A program made the translations under genes and the position numbers. DNA of 64,000 bases from Sporolactobacillus sp. CQH2019 (GTDB taxonomy: Bacteria; Bacillota; Bacilli; Bacillales; Sporolactobacillaceae), in NCBI RefSeq assembly GCF_028765345.1, contig NZ_JARAJZ010000006.1, positions 204,861 to 268,860 of the forward strand, read 5' to 3'. A model generated the notes under the pieces. That model was not told the origin of the DNA. It ran no database searches and worked only from the letters and a program-made list of their open reading frames with translations. The number at the start of each line of letters is the position of its first letter. The first letter of the stretch is position 1. Positions 45,901-54,584 of the stretch are shown here, piece by piece.

Positions 45901-47067
45901 TCAAAGAAAATTGAGTCTTCCGGAAAAAATCAGGAAGCTGAAACAAATGACATGAAATGTGATCAGCACCGATAATGCGTGAATCCATTTGTTGTCTTTC
46001 GGCCAGATGCGATGTTTCTTATTGAAACGCTCAAACCGGTTAAATGAGATAAAGGCAGCGGCATGGTAGAGGCCGTAGATGATATACTGCAGCAGGAAGC
46101 CGTGCCAGAAACCCATGATCAGGAAGTTGAGCAGGAGGCCGAGGTCGGAAACGAGGTAACGGTCCTTGATCCACTTTTTTTTGATCATCATGTACACGAA
46201 ACGCATGTAGATGAAATCGCGGAACCAGAAGGACAGTGACATATGCCAGCGATTCCAGAAATCTTTGATATTGCGGCTGAGAAACGGTTTATTGAAATTC
46301 TCCGGCGTCCGGACACCCATTATATAGCTGAATCCGATCGCAAACTGGCTGTACCCGGCAAAATCAAAGAACAGGTACATGCTGTACGCGTACATATACA
46401 TCCAGATGCTGAAAAAAGTATTCGATGCCAGTGCCGGCGAGCTCATCCAGTACTGATGAACCAGCTGGGCAATAATGTATTTGTAGAGAAACCCCTGAAA
46501 AATTTTATTGATTCCCAGGTAAAGGAGCTCTTTGTATTCCTCTCCCGACGGAACGTGTTTCAGATCCGATTCAAACCGGCGATAACGGTCGATCGGACCC
46601 GACGAAATCGTCGGAAAGAAGAGTATAAACCTGAGAAAATGGTTCAGGGGGATCTCATGGACCAGGCCGTCGCGCAAATCCATAATGACTTCGATCGACC
46701 GGAATGAAACGTAAGAGATGCCGAGAAATCCGAAAAAGCCGAGTGACGGAACGTCTGCCGACAGTTTAACGAAAAACAGCGGGACGATCGCCAGGACAAC
46801 CGCTGCGTAAAAATAGCCGGAACGATCGTCTCTTTTTTGTAATGCGCCATAACCCTTTATAACCGCAGCCTGCCAGATGATAAAAACGATGATCGAGACA
46901 AACTGTGCCGGCTGGCCGTAAAAGATCAGAAAGATCATGGCGATGGCGATCAGATCGTTATAAAGGGCCATCCGTTTTCCGGCAATTCCTGCCAGAATGA
47001 TCGGCAGAAGCAGGATGCCCGTGACGATAAAAAAGCGGAATGAGGCGTAAGGAATAAAAGAAATCAT
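45901..47067 (-). CDS. dltB: MBOAT-family D-alanyl transfer protein DltB
   Basis: A 388-residue polytopic membrane O-acyltransferase. SGPIDRYRRFESDLK, NKPFLSRNIKDFWNRWHMSL and FLIMGFWHGF are MBOAT/DltB motifs; the active-site histidine is the one in FWHG. It moves D-alanyl groups across the membrane. Its ATG overlaps the dltA stop in ATGA. It is close to the usual family length of about 400. Confidence 0.96.
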   Translation of the reverse strand: MISFIPYASFRFFIVTGILLLPIILAGIAGKRMALYNDLIAIAMIFLIFYGQPAQFVSIIVFIIWQAAVIKGYGALQKRDDRSGYFYAAVVLAIVPLFFVKLSADVPSLGFFGFLGISYVSFRSIEVIMDLRDGLVHEIPLNHFLRFILFFPTISSGPIDRYRRFESDLKHVPSGEEYKELLYLGINKIFQGFLYKYIIAQLVHQYWMSSPALASNTFFSIWMYMYAYSMYLFFDFAGYSQFAIGFSYIMGVRTPENFNKPFLSRNIKDFWNRWHMSLSFWFRDFIYMRFVYMMIKKKWIKDRYLVSDLGLLLNFLIMGFWHGFLLQYIIYGLYHAAAFISFNRFERFNKKHRIWPKDNKWIHALSVLITFHVICFSFLIFSGRLNFL

Positions 47068-48578
47068 TGAACGACCTCTTTCAGCAGGACTTTCCGGTTA
47101 ATTTTTCCGTTTGCCGTCATCGGAAAGGAAGATTGATAGATGATTTTCCGCGGCAGCATATAGCCTGGCAGATACTGGCTCAGTTCTTTCCGGATGGCGG
47201 AGGAGAGCTGATAGCTTTTTTCAAAGGGATGATCTTCGGGAACAACAATGGCGATCAGATGGTCGTAACGATCCCCTTTCCGTACGGGAATGACCGCAGC
47301 CTGTTTTACGTAACGGCATGCCGAGAGCACGTGTTCAATTTCCCCCAGTTCCATTCTGAATCCGTGCAGCTTGATCTGGCTGTCCATACGCCCGTGGTAA
47401 TAGAGCATTCCGTCTTTCATCAGGCCGAGATCCTTGGTGCGGTAAGCACGCTGCCCGTCCATCTCACTGAAAGCCGCCTTTGTTTTTTCCGGCTCGTTCA
47501 GGTAGCCTCCGCCGACGCTCGGCCCGCAGATCACGATTTCACCTTTTTCTCCCTCGGGCAGCGGCCGTCCGTCCGCATCCAAAATTAAGATCCGGCAATC
47601 CGGTTTGCAGCGTCCGACAGGGAAAGGCTGTCCCGACGCAATCAGCTGCTCGTCGATTTGCACACGGGTTACAGCAACCGTCGATTCCGTCGGCCCGTAA
47701 GTGTTGATGATTCTTGCTGCAGGGAAACGCGCATGCAGGTCCCTGGCGACATGTACGGGCAGCGTCTCGCCGCAGAAGAGAAAGGTATGGAGGTCCGGCA
47801 GTATTTTTTCGGAAAAAGAAGGCATCATCAGGCACATTTCCGCAAAGGACGGGGTCGATGTCCAGACATTCACGCCGGACGCCGCCAATGAATCCAGCAA
47901 TTCGGCCGGCCTGGCGATCATATCTTTGTCCACCGTCCACAGGGTTCCTCCCGTTGTCAGGCACGGATAAAGAGACATGACGGAAAGATCGAATGAATAA
48001 GGAGCCTGATTGAGAAAAATCTGGCGGTCGCCGAGAGCAAAATCGCTGTTTACCCATGTGATAAAACTGGAAAGCGACTCGGCAGGGATCTGAACCCCTT
48101 TCGGCCGGCCGGTGCTCCCTGATGTGTAGATCATATAAATGATGTCGCCTTCTCTTGTTTCATAAGCTCTCTTTGATGGGTCAGCCGGATCGGCGGCAAG
48201 GATTCCGGTCAGCCGATCCGGACCGATGATCGTTTGCGGGAGAGCCGGAAGCAGAGCGGGCTGTTCACTGAAAATGAGACGGGCTCCGGAATCTTCAGCA
48301 ATCATTAGAATTCGCTCGGCCGGTATGGACCGATCGATCGGAATATAGGGATGGCCGGATTTAAGACAGGCCAGAAAGAGGATCGGCATGTTCGGATGCA
48401 TGTGGCCGTGAACGAGAACGGGCGCCTGATCGTGCCCGCAGGTTCTGCCGATCCAATGGGAGACGGCGTCGGAACTTTTCTTCAGCTCTCCGTAAGTCAT
48501 CCGGTTTTCCCTCCATATGTAACAAATCCGATCCGGCGAAGCGTCGGCCCATCTTTCAATCCATGATAAAATGCTCAT
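47064..48578 (-). CDS. dltA: D-alanine--D-alanyl carrier protein ligase DltA
   Basis: A 504-residue adenylation enzyme. Core motifs are IYMIYTSGSTGRPKGVQ (A3), NTYGPTESTVAVT (A5), YRTKDLGLM (A7), GRMDSQIKLHGFRMELGEIE (A8) and NGKINRKVL (A10 Lys). It activates D-alanine with ATP and loads DltC in the cytoplasm. The ribosome site GGAG overlaps the dltX stop, so dltX and dltA are coupled. Confidence 0.97.
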   Translation of the reverse strand: MSILSWIERWADASPDRICYIWRENRMTYGELKKSSDAVSHWIGRTCGHDQAPVLVHGHMHPNMPILFLACLKSGHPYIPIDRSIPAERILMIAEDSGARLIFSEQPALLPALPQTIIGPDRLTGILAADPADPSKRAYETREGDIIYMIYTSGSTGRPKGVQIPAESLSSFITWVNSDFALGDRQIFLNQAPYSFDLSVMSLYPCLTTGGTLWTVDKDMIARPAELLDSLAASGVNVWTSTPSFAEMCLMMPSFSEKILPDLHTFLFCGETLPVHVARDLHARFPAARIINTYGPTESTVAVTRVQIDEQLIASGQPFPVGRCKPDCRILILDADGRPLPEGEKGEIVICGPSVGGGYLNEPEKTKAAFSEMDGQRAYRTKDLGLMKDGMLYYHGRMDSQIKLHGFRMELGEIEHVLSACRYVKQAAVIPVRKGDRYDHLIAIVVPEDHPFEKSYQLSSAIRKELSQYLPGYMLPRKIIYQSSFPMTANGKINRKVLLKEVVQ

Positions 48579-48591
48579 AACGCGTCACTCC

Positions 48592-48738
48592 TCAGAATTC
48601 GTTATAAATAAAAGTTCCGGTATGTGCTGCTGTAAAACCGTATATCAGAATCAGTCCGAGCAGAATGGCTGTGTAGTAACAGGTCAGGACAATCCATTGA
48701 ACGGCCGGATAACGGATCCACTGTTTCAGATGATTCAC
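48592..48738 (-). CDS. dltX: Teichoic acid D-Ala incorporation-associated protein DltX
   Basis: A 48-residue single-pass membrane protein. One helix (about residues 14-37) follows LKQWIRYPAVQ, and the C-terminus TGTFIYNEF matches the conserved DltX tail. It starts at GTG 48738 with AAGGAGG 7 nt upstream, and its stop lies in the dltA ribosome site. DltX is needed for D-alanylation in several Bacilli and contacts the DltB/DltD complex. Confidence 0.93.
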   Translation of the reverse strand: MNHLKQWIRYPAVQWIVLTCYYTAILLGLILIYGFTAAHTGTFIYNEF

Positions 48739-48786
48739 CGGAATCCCTCCTTTTTCTATCTGCCGGCAGTTGCCCGCCGGCTTTTG

Positions 48787-49932
48787 TCATCCCTTGAGTA
48801 TTTTAAAAATAGTTTGGTTGGCGGGACCGATGATGCCCAATGACTGCGATGAGTTGGCAAGCAGCACAACATAATTCTGCCGGTCAAAGGAAAAGGCATT
48901 GCCTCCGTTCCACCCTCCGAGAACGCCGTGGCTCGAATAAATATCGTTCCCCCAGTCTCTCCGGCTGGTGTACCAGCCGAGGCTGTAAGGCACTCCGCTG
49001 AAGTGCTTGGTAAAAATACTGTGATAACTCGAATCCGAGACCAGCATCCCGGCAGCGAGCGCGCGATCGAACTGATAGAGGTCCCAGGCGGACATGTACA
49101 CGTCGCCGCAGCCTAACAGCTGAGAGAAAGAGGGAACCGGCACCGGTTCATTAAAGCGTCCGTAGCCGATCGATGCCAGCGCGGGCTGATAGATGCCGTT
49201 TCCGAATCCCGCCTGTTTTAGGCCTGCCCGGTTGAAAATATTTTGCTGAATGAACTGGTGCAGCGTCTCGCCGTATGTGTTTTGACTGATCCTGTCGAGA
49301 ATGGCGGCAACGAGCGCATAATTCGCGTCCATATAGGCCCAGTGGGTCCCCGGCGGGGAGAGAAGACGGATGTTATAGTCGGCTATTCTCTGGACCAATT
49401 CATCTCTGGTCACGCGTTTAAAAGTTTCAGGTTCGCTGCGCAGACCCGACACATGGCACAGAAGATCCAGCATCGTGATCGACCGTCCGTGCGGGAACGC
49501 CGGATAAAATCGTGAAACGGGCGTGCCGAAAGAAATCAGCCCGCGTTCCTCCATCTGCATGAAAGCGACTCCCGTCACCGATTTTGTTATGGAGCCGATG
49601 AAGTATTCCGTCTCAGGCCGGTTCGGTCTGCGGAGCAGAAAATTACTGTAGCCGTAGCCTTTATTCAGCACCACATATCCATGGCTGACGACGACCGCGC
49701 TGCCGCTGAAGCCCGCATGGCTTAAATAATGATCGATTTCGGCCCGCTTCAGGGCTAAAGCTGCATGTCCGCCATCCGGAGTGTTCGCCTGTTTCGATGG
49801 TGGCACTTTTGCGGATTTGTGAGAAGAAACGGCTGCCTGTTTCTGTCCGTGCGGCAGCAGGATCGTGCCGGCTGCGACCATGCAAAGCAATAAAAAAAGA
49901 ATTGCGGCCGGGCGCACCGTCTGCTTTTTCAT
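48787..49932 (-). CDS. Secreted serine hydrolase of the beta-lactamase/PBP family, DltE- or FmtA-like
   Basis: A 381-residue protein with an N-terminal signal anchor (about 8-26), a linker and a class C-type serine hydrolase domain. The catalytic motif is Ser114-Ile-Thr-Lys117 (GSITKS). The second motif reads Tyr200-Met-Asp202 instead of the usual YxN, and SHGVLGGWNGG holds the third (HxG). It is 48 bp upstream of dltX in the same direction. In Lactiplantibacillus a gene at this place encodes DltE, which removes D-alanine from lipoteichoic acid, and staphylococcal FmtA has a similar role. A D-Ala esterase function is therefore inferred. D,D-carboxypeptidase activity is the alternative. Confidence 0.82.
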   Translation of the reverse strand: MKKQTVRPAAILFLLLCMVAAGTILLPHGQKQAAVSSHKSAKVPPSKQANTPDGGHAALALKRAEIDHYLSHAGFSGSAVVVSHGYVVLNKGYGYSNFLLRRPNRPETEYFIGSITKSVTGVAFMQMEERGLISFGTPVSRFYPAFPHGRSITMLDLLCHVSGLRSEPETFKRVTRDELVQRIADYNIRLLSPPGTHWAYMDANYALVAAILDRISQNTYGETLHQFIQQNIFNRAGLKQAGFGNGIYQPALASIGYGRFNEPVPVPSFSQLLGCGDVYMSAWDLYQFDRALAAGMLVSDSSYHSIFTKHFSGVPYSLGWYTSRRDWGNDIYSSHGVLGGWNGGNAFSFDRQNYVVLLANSSQSLGIIGPANQTIFKILKG

Positions 49933-50140
49933 CGTTCCGATGTCCTTTCAAATGTTTTTGATTTTGGAAAAGCTGAGGGAGCGGCAATCAGGTCGTTTTT
50001 CTGAATGTATTTTCCTGCCCGTATCTCCCGAATACGAGAAAGTAAAATTTTTCCCGGAAATTTTAGCTCGTAAGCAGAGACGCTGCGAAAGCCGCTCTCC
50101 ACGATTCCGTTTAGAATATCGCATATAAATGGCGCCGATA
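49933..50140. other. Upstream region of the dlt operon
   Basis: This is the start of the 838-bp divergent gap between dltE-like and the response-regulator gene. It must hold the dlt promoter on the minus strand, but no clear hexamer pair was seen. No open frame looks like a gene. Confidence 0.35.
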
Positions 50141-50158
50141 TTTTAAGGAAATTTTAAT
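50141..50158. promoter_or_regulatory. 11-bp-phased direct repeat, CiaR-box-like
   Basis: TTTTAAGG (50141-50148) and TTTTAATA (50152-50159) are direct repeats one helical turn apart. They resemble the streptococcal CiaR site TTTAAG-N5-TTTAAG. The site lies about 210 bp upstream of the dltE-like start. Tandem half-sites at 11 bp are the normal target of OmpR-family regulators, one of which is encoded next door. Confidence 0.4.
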
Positions 50159-50646
50159 AATCCTAAGTTAAACTAATTGGGGGATTGTCATCATTCCGAT
50201 TAATACCGAAACAGCTCTCCTTATCATTCTTCTGCAGATGGGCGCTGCCCCCCTTGCCGTTGATAGACTCCCCCTATTATTCGATGGCACAAAACCGATT
50301 CCCGCCGTCCGCGGCATTTGTGTGTTACAAAGTTGAAATAAATCTGTAAAACATTATTTCGGTCCGGGCGATCTCACAATGGGGGCCGGAAGCAGCCCCT
50401 GCACCTTCTCGTTCTTACATAAAAATTGTTCCTGTTCCCTCCGTTTCGCAAGGCGCATTTTCCCGATTCGAAAAAAAATGTTTTTTATGCGGGTTCCCCG
50501 AGGAGAAGCAGCGGCCGCTGCAATTGATCTTTCTAGGGAAAAATCAATTGAATGATCCGGTCTCCGATCTTTGAGCGGGGTTTTTAATGTAAATCTTTCT
50601 TAAACCGGCTGCCGGCATCATCCAAAGACAGGCCGATGATTAAATT

Positions 50647-50703
50647 TTTCTCATCAATTTCTCATGCATGTCTGATGTCGCCGCATGGATTAATCTATAT
50701 AAT
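50647..50703 (+). promoter_or_regulatory. Candidate autoregulated promoter of the OmpR-type two-component system
   Basis: TATAAT (50698-50703) is a perfect -10 about 68 bp before the ATG, with no good -35 at the expected place. TTTCTCAT (50647-50654) and TTTCTCAT (50658-50665) are exact direct repeats 11 bp apart, just upstream. This arrangement suits activation by an OmpR-family regulator, possibly its own product. Confidence 0.5.
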
Positions 50704-50770
50704 AGAGACGAACGGCCGGCATGGAAAACGGCCGTTCGGCAAACACTAACGGCGAAAAGAGGAGTGTCCA

Positions 50771-51472
50771 ATGACGGAAAATAGACACATCCTGCTTGTT
50801 GATGATGAAAAGAGTGTTGTATCGTTTGTTTCGACCGAATTAAGCTTTGAGAACTATCAGGTTGAGGAAGCTTTCGACGGAGAACAGGCACTGGAGATGT
50901 TTTTCAGCAAGGAAGAAAAATGGGATCTGGTGCTGCTTGACTGGATGCTGCCGAAGCTGAACGGACTCGAAGTATGCCGCCGTATCCGCAAAAAAAGTCT
51001 TGTCCCGATCATCATTATGACGGCACGCGATTATGTCGGCGACAAGGTTGCGGGGCTTGACGGCGGTGCGGACGATTACATTACTAAACCGTTTGAGATT
51101 GAGGAGCTGCTTGCCAGAGTGCGTGTCGCTATTCGCCGCCGCAACAGTTATACGGCCGCTCCGGAGCATCATATCTATAAGATCGAGGATCTGGTTCTGG
51201 ATATTGAAAAGAGGACGGTGAAACGCGGCGGTGAGACGTTCAATCTAACTCAGCATGAGTTCGATTTGCTCGCCGTTCTGATGAAAAACGAGGGTAAAGC
51301 GATGACACGCGAGGAACTGCTCTCCAAGGTCTGGGGTTTTGACTATATGGGACAAACCAATATCGTCGATGTCTATATCCGCTATCTGCGCCGTAAAATC
51401 GATCAGGACCGGCAAGTCAGGCTGATTCAGACCATCCGCGGCGTCGGCTATACGCTGAGGGTGGAAAAATGA
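50771..51472 (+). CDS. OmpR-family response regulator
   Basis: A 233-residue regulator. The receiver (1-120) has the acidic pair in LLVDDEK, phospho-acceptor Asp57 in VLLDWMLPKLNG, IIMTARDY and Lys in YITKPFEIEELL. The C-terminal winged helix (about 135-230) shows NLTQHEFDLLAVLMKN and VDVYIRYLRRKID. AGAGGAG precedes the ATG. Its stop overlaps the kinase start by 4 bp. Divergent position next to the dlt operon suggests control of envelope charge, as known for several Gram-positive systems; this is inference. Confidence 0.94.
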   Translation: MTENRHILLVDDEKSVVSFVSTELSFENYQVEEAFDGEQALEMFFSKEEKWDLVLLDWMLPKLNGLEVCRRIRKKSLVPIIIMTARDYVGDKVAGLDGGADDYITKPFEIEELLARVRVAIRRRNSYTAAPEHHIYKIEDLVLDIEKRTVKRGGETFNLTQHEFDLLAVLMKNEGKAMTREELLSKVWGFDYMGQTNIVDVYIRYLRRKIDQDRQVRLIQTIRGVGYTLRVEK

Positions 51473-52890
51473 AGGCCTGGATAAAGGCATTTAAGAAGCA
51501 AAAAGATACGATGCTGTTCCGAATGAATTTCTGGTTCATCCTGATTCTTCTGGTGACGGTCCTGTTTATCGGCGTCTCCGCTCTGGCGGTGGTCAGTTAT
51601 CAGCTGTACCAGGGGACACGCCAGGATGTCAGCTATGTCGAGCATCAGCTGATTGCGACTGCGCGGCAGAAAAATCCGGACTGGAACGAGGCGGTCGGCG
51701 ATGCGCTCTATGCGCAGCATCCCGATTTTTATGTGCGTATCCAGACTCCGGACGGAAAAACCATTTATTCTAAAGGCAGCGAAGGAATCGCCGGCAGTAA
51801 TCAGTATTTAGTGAAACTTTCGCTGATTACATCGTTCTTTATTAATAACAGACTGATTCCGATTTATCATCAGACGGTCTCGTACGGCGGCTATACATTC
51901 GATATATATGTCCGGATGCTCAGTATCCGCCATTTTATAAAAACCATGGTCAAGGTGCTGATCTTTTGCACGGCTTTAGGCATCCTGTTCGGCTCGCTCG
52001 CTATCTACCAAATCTCGCGGAAACTGAGCCGGCCGCTGACGGATGTGACGCTGTTTATCAATCGCCTCACCCGGACAAAAGATCTGGAGCAGCGTGTCCC
52101 GCTGCCTGCTCATCCGCGAGAAGTCCGTGATCTGGCGGTTTCGTTCAATCATTTGATGGCTCAGCTCGAGCGGCAGATCGAACGGGAGAAACGGTTTGTC
52201 TCCGATGCCTCGCATGAATTGCGGACCCCGCTCGCCGCGATCCGCGGGCACGTCGAATTGATCCAGCGCCATGGAACGGACCATCCGGAAGTGATCCGGC
52301 AGTCGATTCATTTCGTCGATCACGAATCGAAACGGATGCAGCGATTAATCGATCAGCTGCTCATGATTGCACGGCTGGACAGAAAGGCAAAGGCGCTGTT
52401 TCCGGTCGACCTGTCGATCATCGCGGGCAATGTGATTGCCGATTATGCGTCAGAAGTCGAACAGACGCTGACGGCCGATATTGCCGATAACGTCTGCGCG
52501 CCGGCCAACGAGGATTATGTTCACCAGATCATCGTTTCCCTGCTCGGCAATGCGCGTAAATATACTCCGGCCGGCGGATGGATTAAAATAATCGTTAACA
52601 GCGACCGTAATTATTCCTACATTCGTGTGCAGAATTCAGGCAGCCGGATTCCCGATGAAGAAAAGGAGAAAATCTTCAACCGCTTTTATCGGCTGGACAA
52701 GTCCAGATCAAGTGAACAGGGCGGAACGGGGCTGGGACTGGCCATTGTCAGGCAGCTTGTTGAGATTGAAAACGGCAGGATATGGGTTCAGGACATGAAT
52801 CTTCCCGGAAGCGAATTTGTTGTCCGGTTTGAAAAATGGCCGGATGGCGGAGCGGGAGGGGAAAAAAGATCATTGCGGTCCGGCCCGTAA
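51469..52890 (+). CDS. Sensor histidine kinase, partner of the OmpR-type regulator
   Basis: A 473-residue membrane kinase. Two transmembrane helices (about 20-42 and 160-182) flank an extracellular domain of about 115 residues. A HAMP segment follows, then the H box FVSDASHELRTPLAAIRGH (His near 248), N box VSLLGNARKYTPAGG, G boxes and FNRFYRLDKSRSSEQGGTGLGLAI. It senses an unknown envelope signal and phosphorylates the regulator encoded just upstream. The architecture is complete. Confidence 0.94.
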   Translation: MKAWIKAFKKQKDTMLFRMNFWFILILLVTVLFIGVSALAVVSYQLYQGTRQDVSYVEHQLIATARQKNPDWNEAVGDALYAQHPDFYVRIQTPDGKTIYSKGSEGIAGSNQYLVKLSLITSFFINNRLIPIYHQTVSYGGYTFDIYVRMLSIRHFIKTMVKVLIFCTALGILFGSLAIYQISRKLSRPLTDVTLFINRLTRTKDLEQRVPLPAHPREVRDLAVSFNHLMAQLERQIEREKRFVSDASHELRTPLAAIRGHVELIQRHGTDHPEVIRQSIHFVDHESKRMQRLIDQLLMIARLDRKAKALFPVDLSIIAGNVIADYASEVEQTLTADIADNVCAPANEDYVHQIIVSLLGNARKYTPAGGWIKIIVNSDRNYSYIRVQNSGSRIPDEEKEKIFNRFYRLDKSRSSEQGGTGLGLAIVRQLVEIENGRIWVQDMNLPGSEFVVRFEKWPDGGAGGEKRSLRSGP

Positions 52891-52982
52891 AGCGGCCGGG
52901 TGACATAATCCGCCGTTCATCGGGCCAAACTGTCTCATAAATGGACCGATCATCCGCTATTAGTGAAGAGGAGGAGTTCCGC

Positions 52983-53264
52983 ATGCACCGGTATGCCCTG
53001 TTTGTCGAATATGACGGAGAACAAACGCTGCCCGTCGATATCACGCTTCCCAAAAACATTATTGAAGCCACAACCCTGATGAACGCGATTCGATCCTATT
53101 CGCTCCGCCATAATCTTGAGCTGGTCGACTACGATGAATTGCCCGAAAACGATATGCGCGCTTTTTTTCGCGAAAGAAATCGTTTCGGCGGCACGAGAAA
53201 TCTGATATACTACATTCGTCGCCTGACGGGAGACGAAAACGGCGAAGAACAGCCGGAGTACTAA
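52983..53264 (+). CDS. Small protein of unknown function downstream of the two-component genes
   Basis: A 93-residue protein (MHRYALFVEYDG at the start, then a basic RAFFRERNRFGGTRNLIYY segment and an acidic tail DENGEEQPEY). ATG 52983 has AGAGGAGGAG 7 nt upstream; the frame is open to 52941 but without a ribosome site. It is cytoplasmic by appearance, with no membrane segment or cysteines. It lies 92 bp after the kinase gene and 87 bp before a glycosyltransferase gene. I do not recognise the family. Confidence 0.65.
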   Translation: MHRYALFVEYDGEQTLPVDITLPKNIIEATTLMNAIRSYSLRHNLELVDYDELPENDMRAFFRERNRFGGTRNLIYYIRRLTGDENGEEQPEY

Positions 53265-53351
53265 CGAAAAGGATCATGCCGGAAGCTGCCGGCAGAACAC
53301 GGCCGGGTTTTTCAAGAATCCGGTCCGGATGGATCGAGGAAAAGTTGATCG

Positions 53352-54584
53352 ATGAATATTTTATTTTTTGTCAGTGAATTTCCCAGCATTTCCCAAACGT
53401 TTATTCTCAATCAGATGACTGGCCTGATCGACGCCGGACACGATGTCAGAATTCTTGCTAAAAAACAGGGGGGCGGCGGCAAGGTACACGATGCGGTCCT
53501 CCAATACCGCTTGCTTGATCGTGTCATCTATTACGGTCCGGGCGGAGCGGGCAGGCCCGGAAAGGGACTCCGCTTTTTCGGCGGCCTCTGTGCGCACACG
53601 GCCGCCCGCTTTTTTCGTAAAAATTATATTGGAGGCAGCGTGCCCTTTCATGACCTGATCCGTTACCCCAACCTGATTTTGCTGATTCGGACGTTGAACC
53701 GCGTCGATTTGTCAGACCGCGACGTTATTCTGGCACATTTTGGACCGAACGGGCTCCTGGCACAGAAATGCCGTGCGCTCGGACTGCTTCATGGCAGGCT
53801 GTTTACCGTTTTTCACGGCTATGATATGCTTCGCTACCTGAAGCAGAAGGGCAGCGGCGTCTACAGGGATCTGTTCGATTCGGACTGCACCCTGCTGCCG
53901 ATCAGCAGGGCCTGGGCGGACAGATGCCTCAAACTTGGCGCACGGCCGGGGAAAATCATTGTCCATCATATGGGAATCAATGTTGAAGAGTTTATGGGCC
54001 GTTCTCCGGAGCGCGGCGAAGAAATCAACATCGTTTCGGCCGCCCGCTTCGTTGAAAAAAAGGGGCTGACATACGGCATCGACGCCGTCGGACGGGTGAT
54101 CGAAAAGGGCTATAGCGTCCGGTATGCCATTGCCGGAGACGGTCCCTTGCGAGATGCACTGCTCAAGCAGATAGCCGCCCGTCATTTGACGGATCGCGTC
54201 CGTCTGGTCGGATGGAAGACCCAGGAGGAATGGATCGAAATGATGAAAGACGCCCATATCGTTCTGGCCCCCAGCATAACTGCCCGGGACGGGGATATGG
54301 AAGGTATACCGGTACAGCTGATGGAAGCGATGGCGATGAAAAAAATCGTGGTATCGACGTTTCACAGCGGCATTCCCGAACTGATTCAGAACGGCGTCAA
54401 CGGCTATCTTGTCGCGGAAAAAAATTCCGGGCAGCTGGCACAAACCATTGAACAAATTATCAAAACACCGGAGACGTGGGATTCGCTAACGGAGAATGCA
54501 CGGCGGACGATTGTCGGCCACTATAATATTGAACGGCAGAACGGGCGCCTGATCCGCATCCTTGAAGGGGAAGACGTACCGTAA
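53352..54584 (+). CDS. GT4 family glycosyltransferase
   Basis: A 410-residue GT-B transferase of the WcaL/EpsD-like type. The N-terminal FVSEFPSISQTFILNQM and the C-terminal nucleotide-sugar site IVSAARFVEKKGL, AIAGDGPLRDALLK and the EGIPVQLMEAMAMKKIVV stretch with the EX7E glutamates are clear. It should add a sugar to a lipid-linked envelope polysaccharide. It starts a stretch of wall-polysaccharide genes. The donor is unknown; TuaC is one possible counterpart. Confidence 0.88.
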   Translation: MNILFFVSEFPSISQTFILNQMTGLIDAGHDVRILAKKQGGGGKVHDAVLQYRLLDRVIYYGPGGAGRPGKGLRFFGGLCAHTAARFFRKNYIGGSVPFHDLIRYPNLILLIRTLNRVDLSDRDVILAHFGPNGLLAQKCRALGLLHGRLFTVFHGYDMLRYLKQKGSGVYRDLFDSDCTLLPISRAWADRCLKLGARPGKIIVHHMGINVEEFMGRSPERGEEINIVSAARFVEKKGLTYGIDAVGRVIEKGYSVRYAIAGDGPLRDALLKQIAARHLTDRVRLVGWKTQEEWIEMMKDAHIVLAPSITARDGDMEGIPVQLMEAMAMKKIVVSTFHSGIPELIQNGVNGYLVAEKNSGQLAQTIEQIIKTPETWDSLTENARRTIVGHYNIERQNGRLIRILEGEDVP

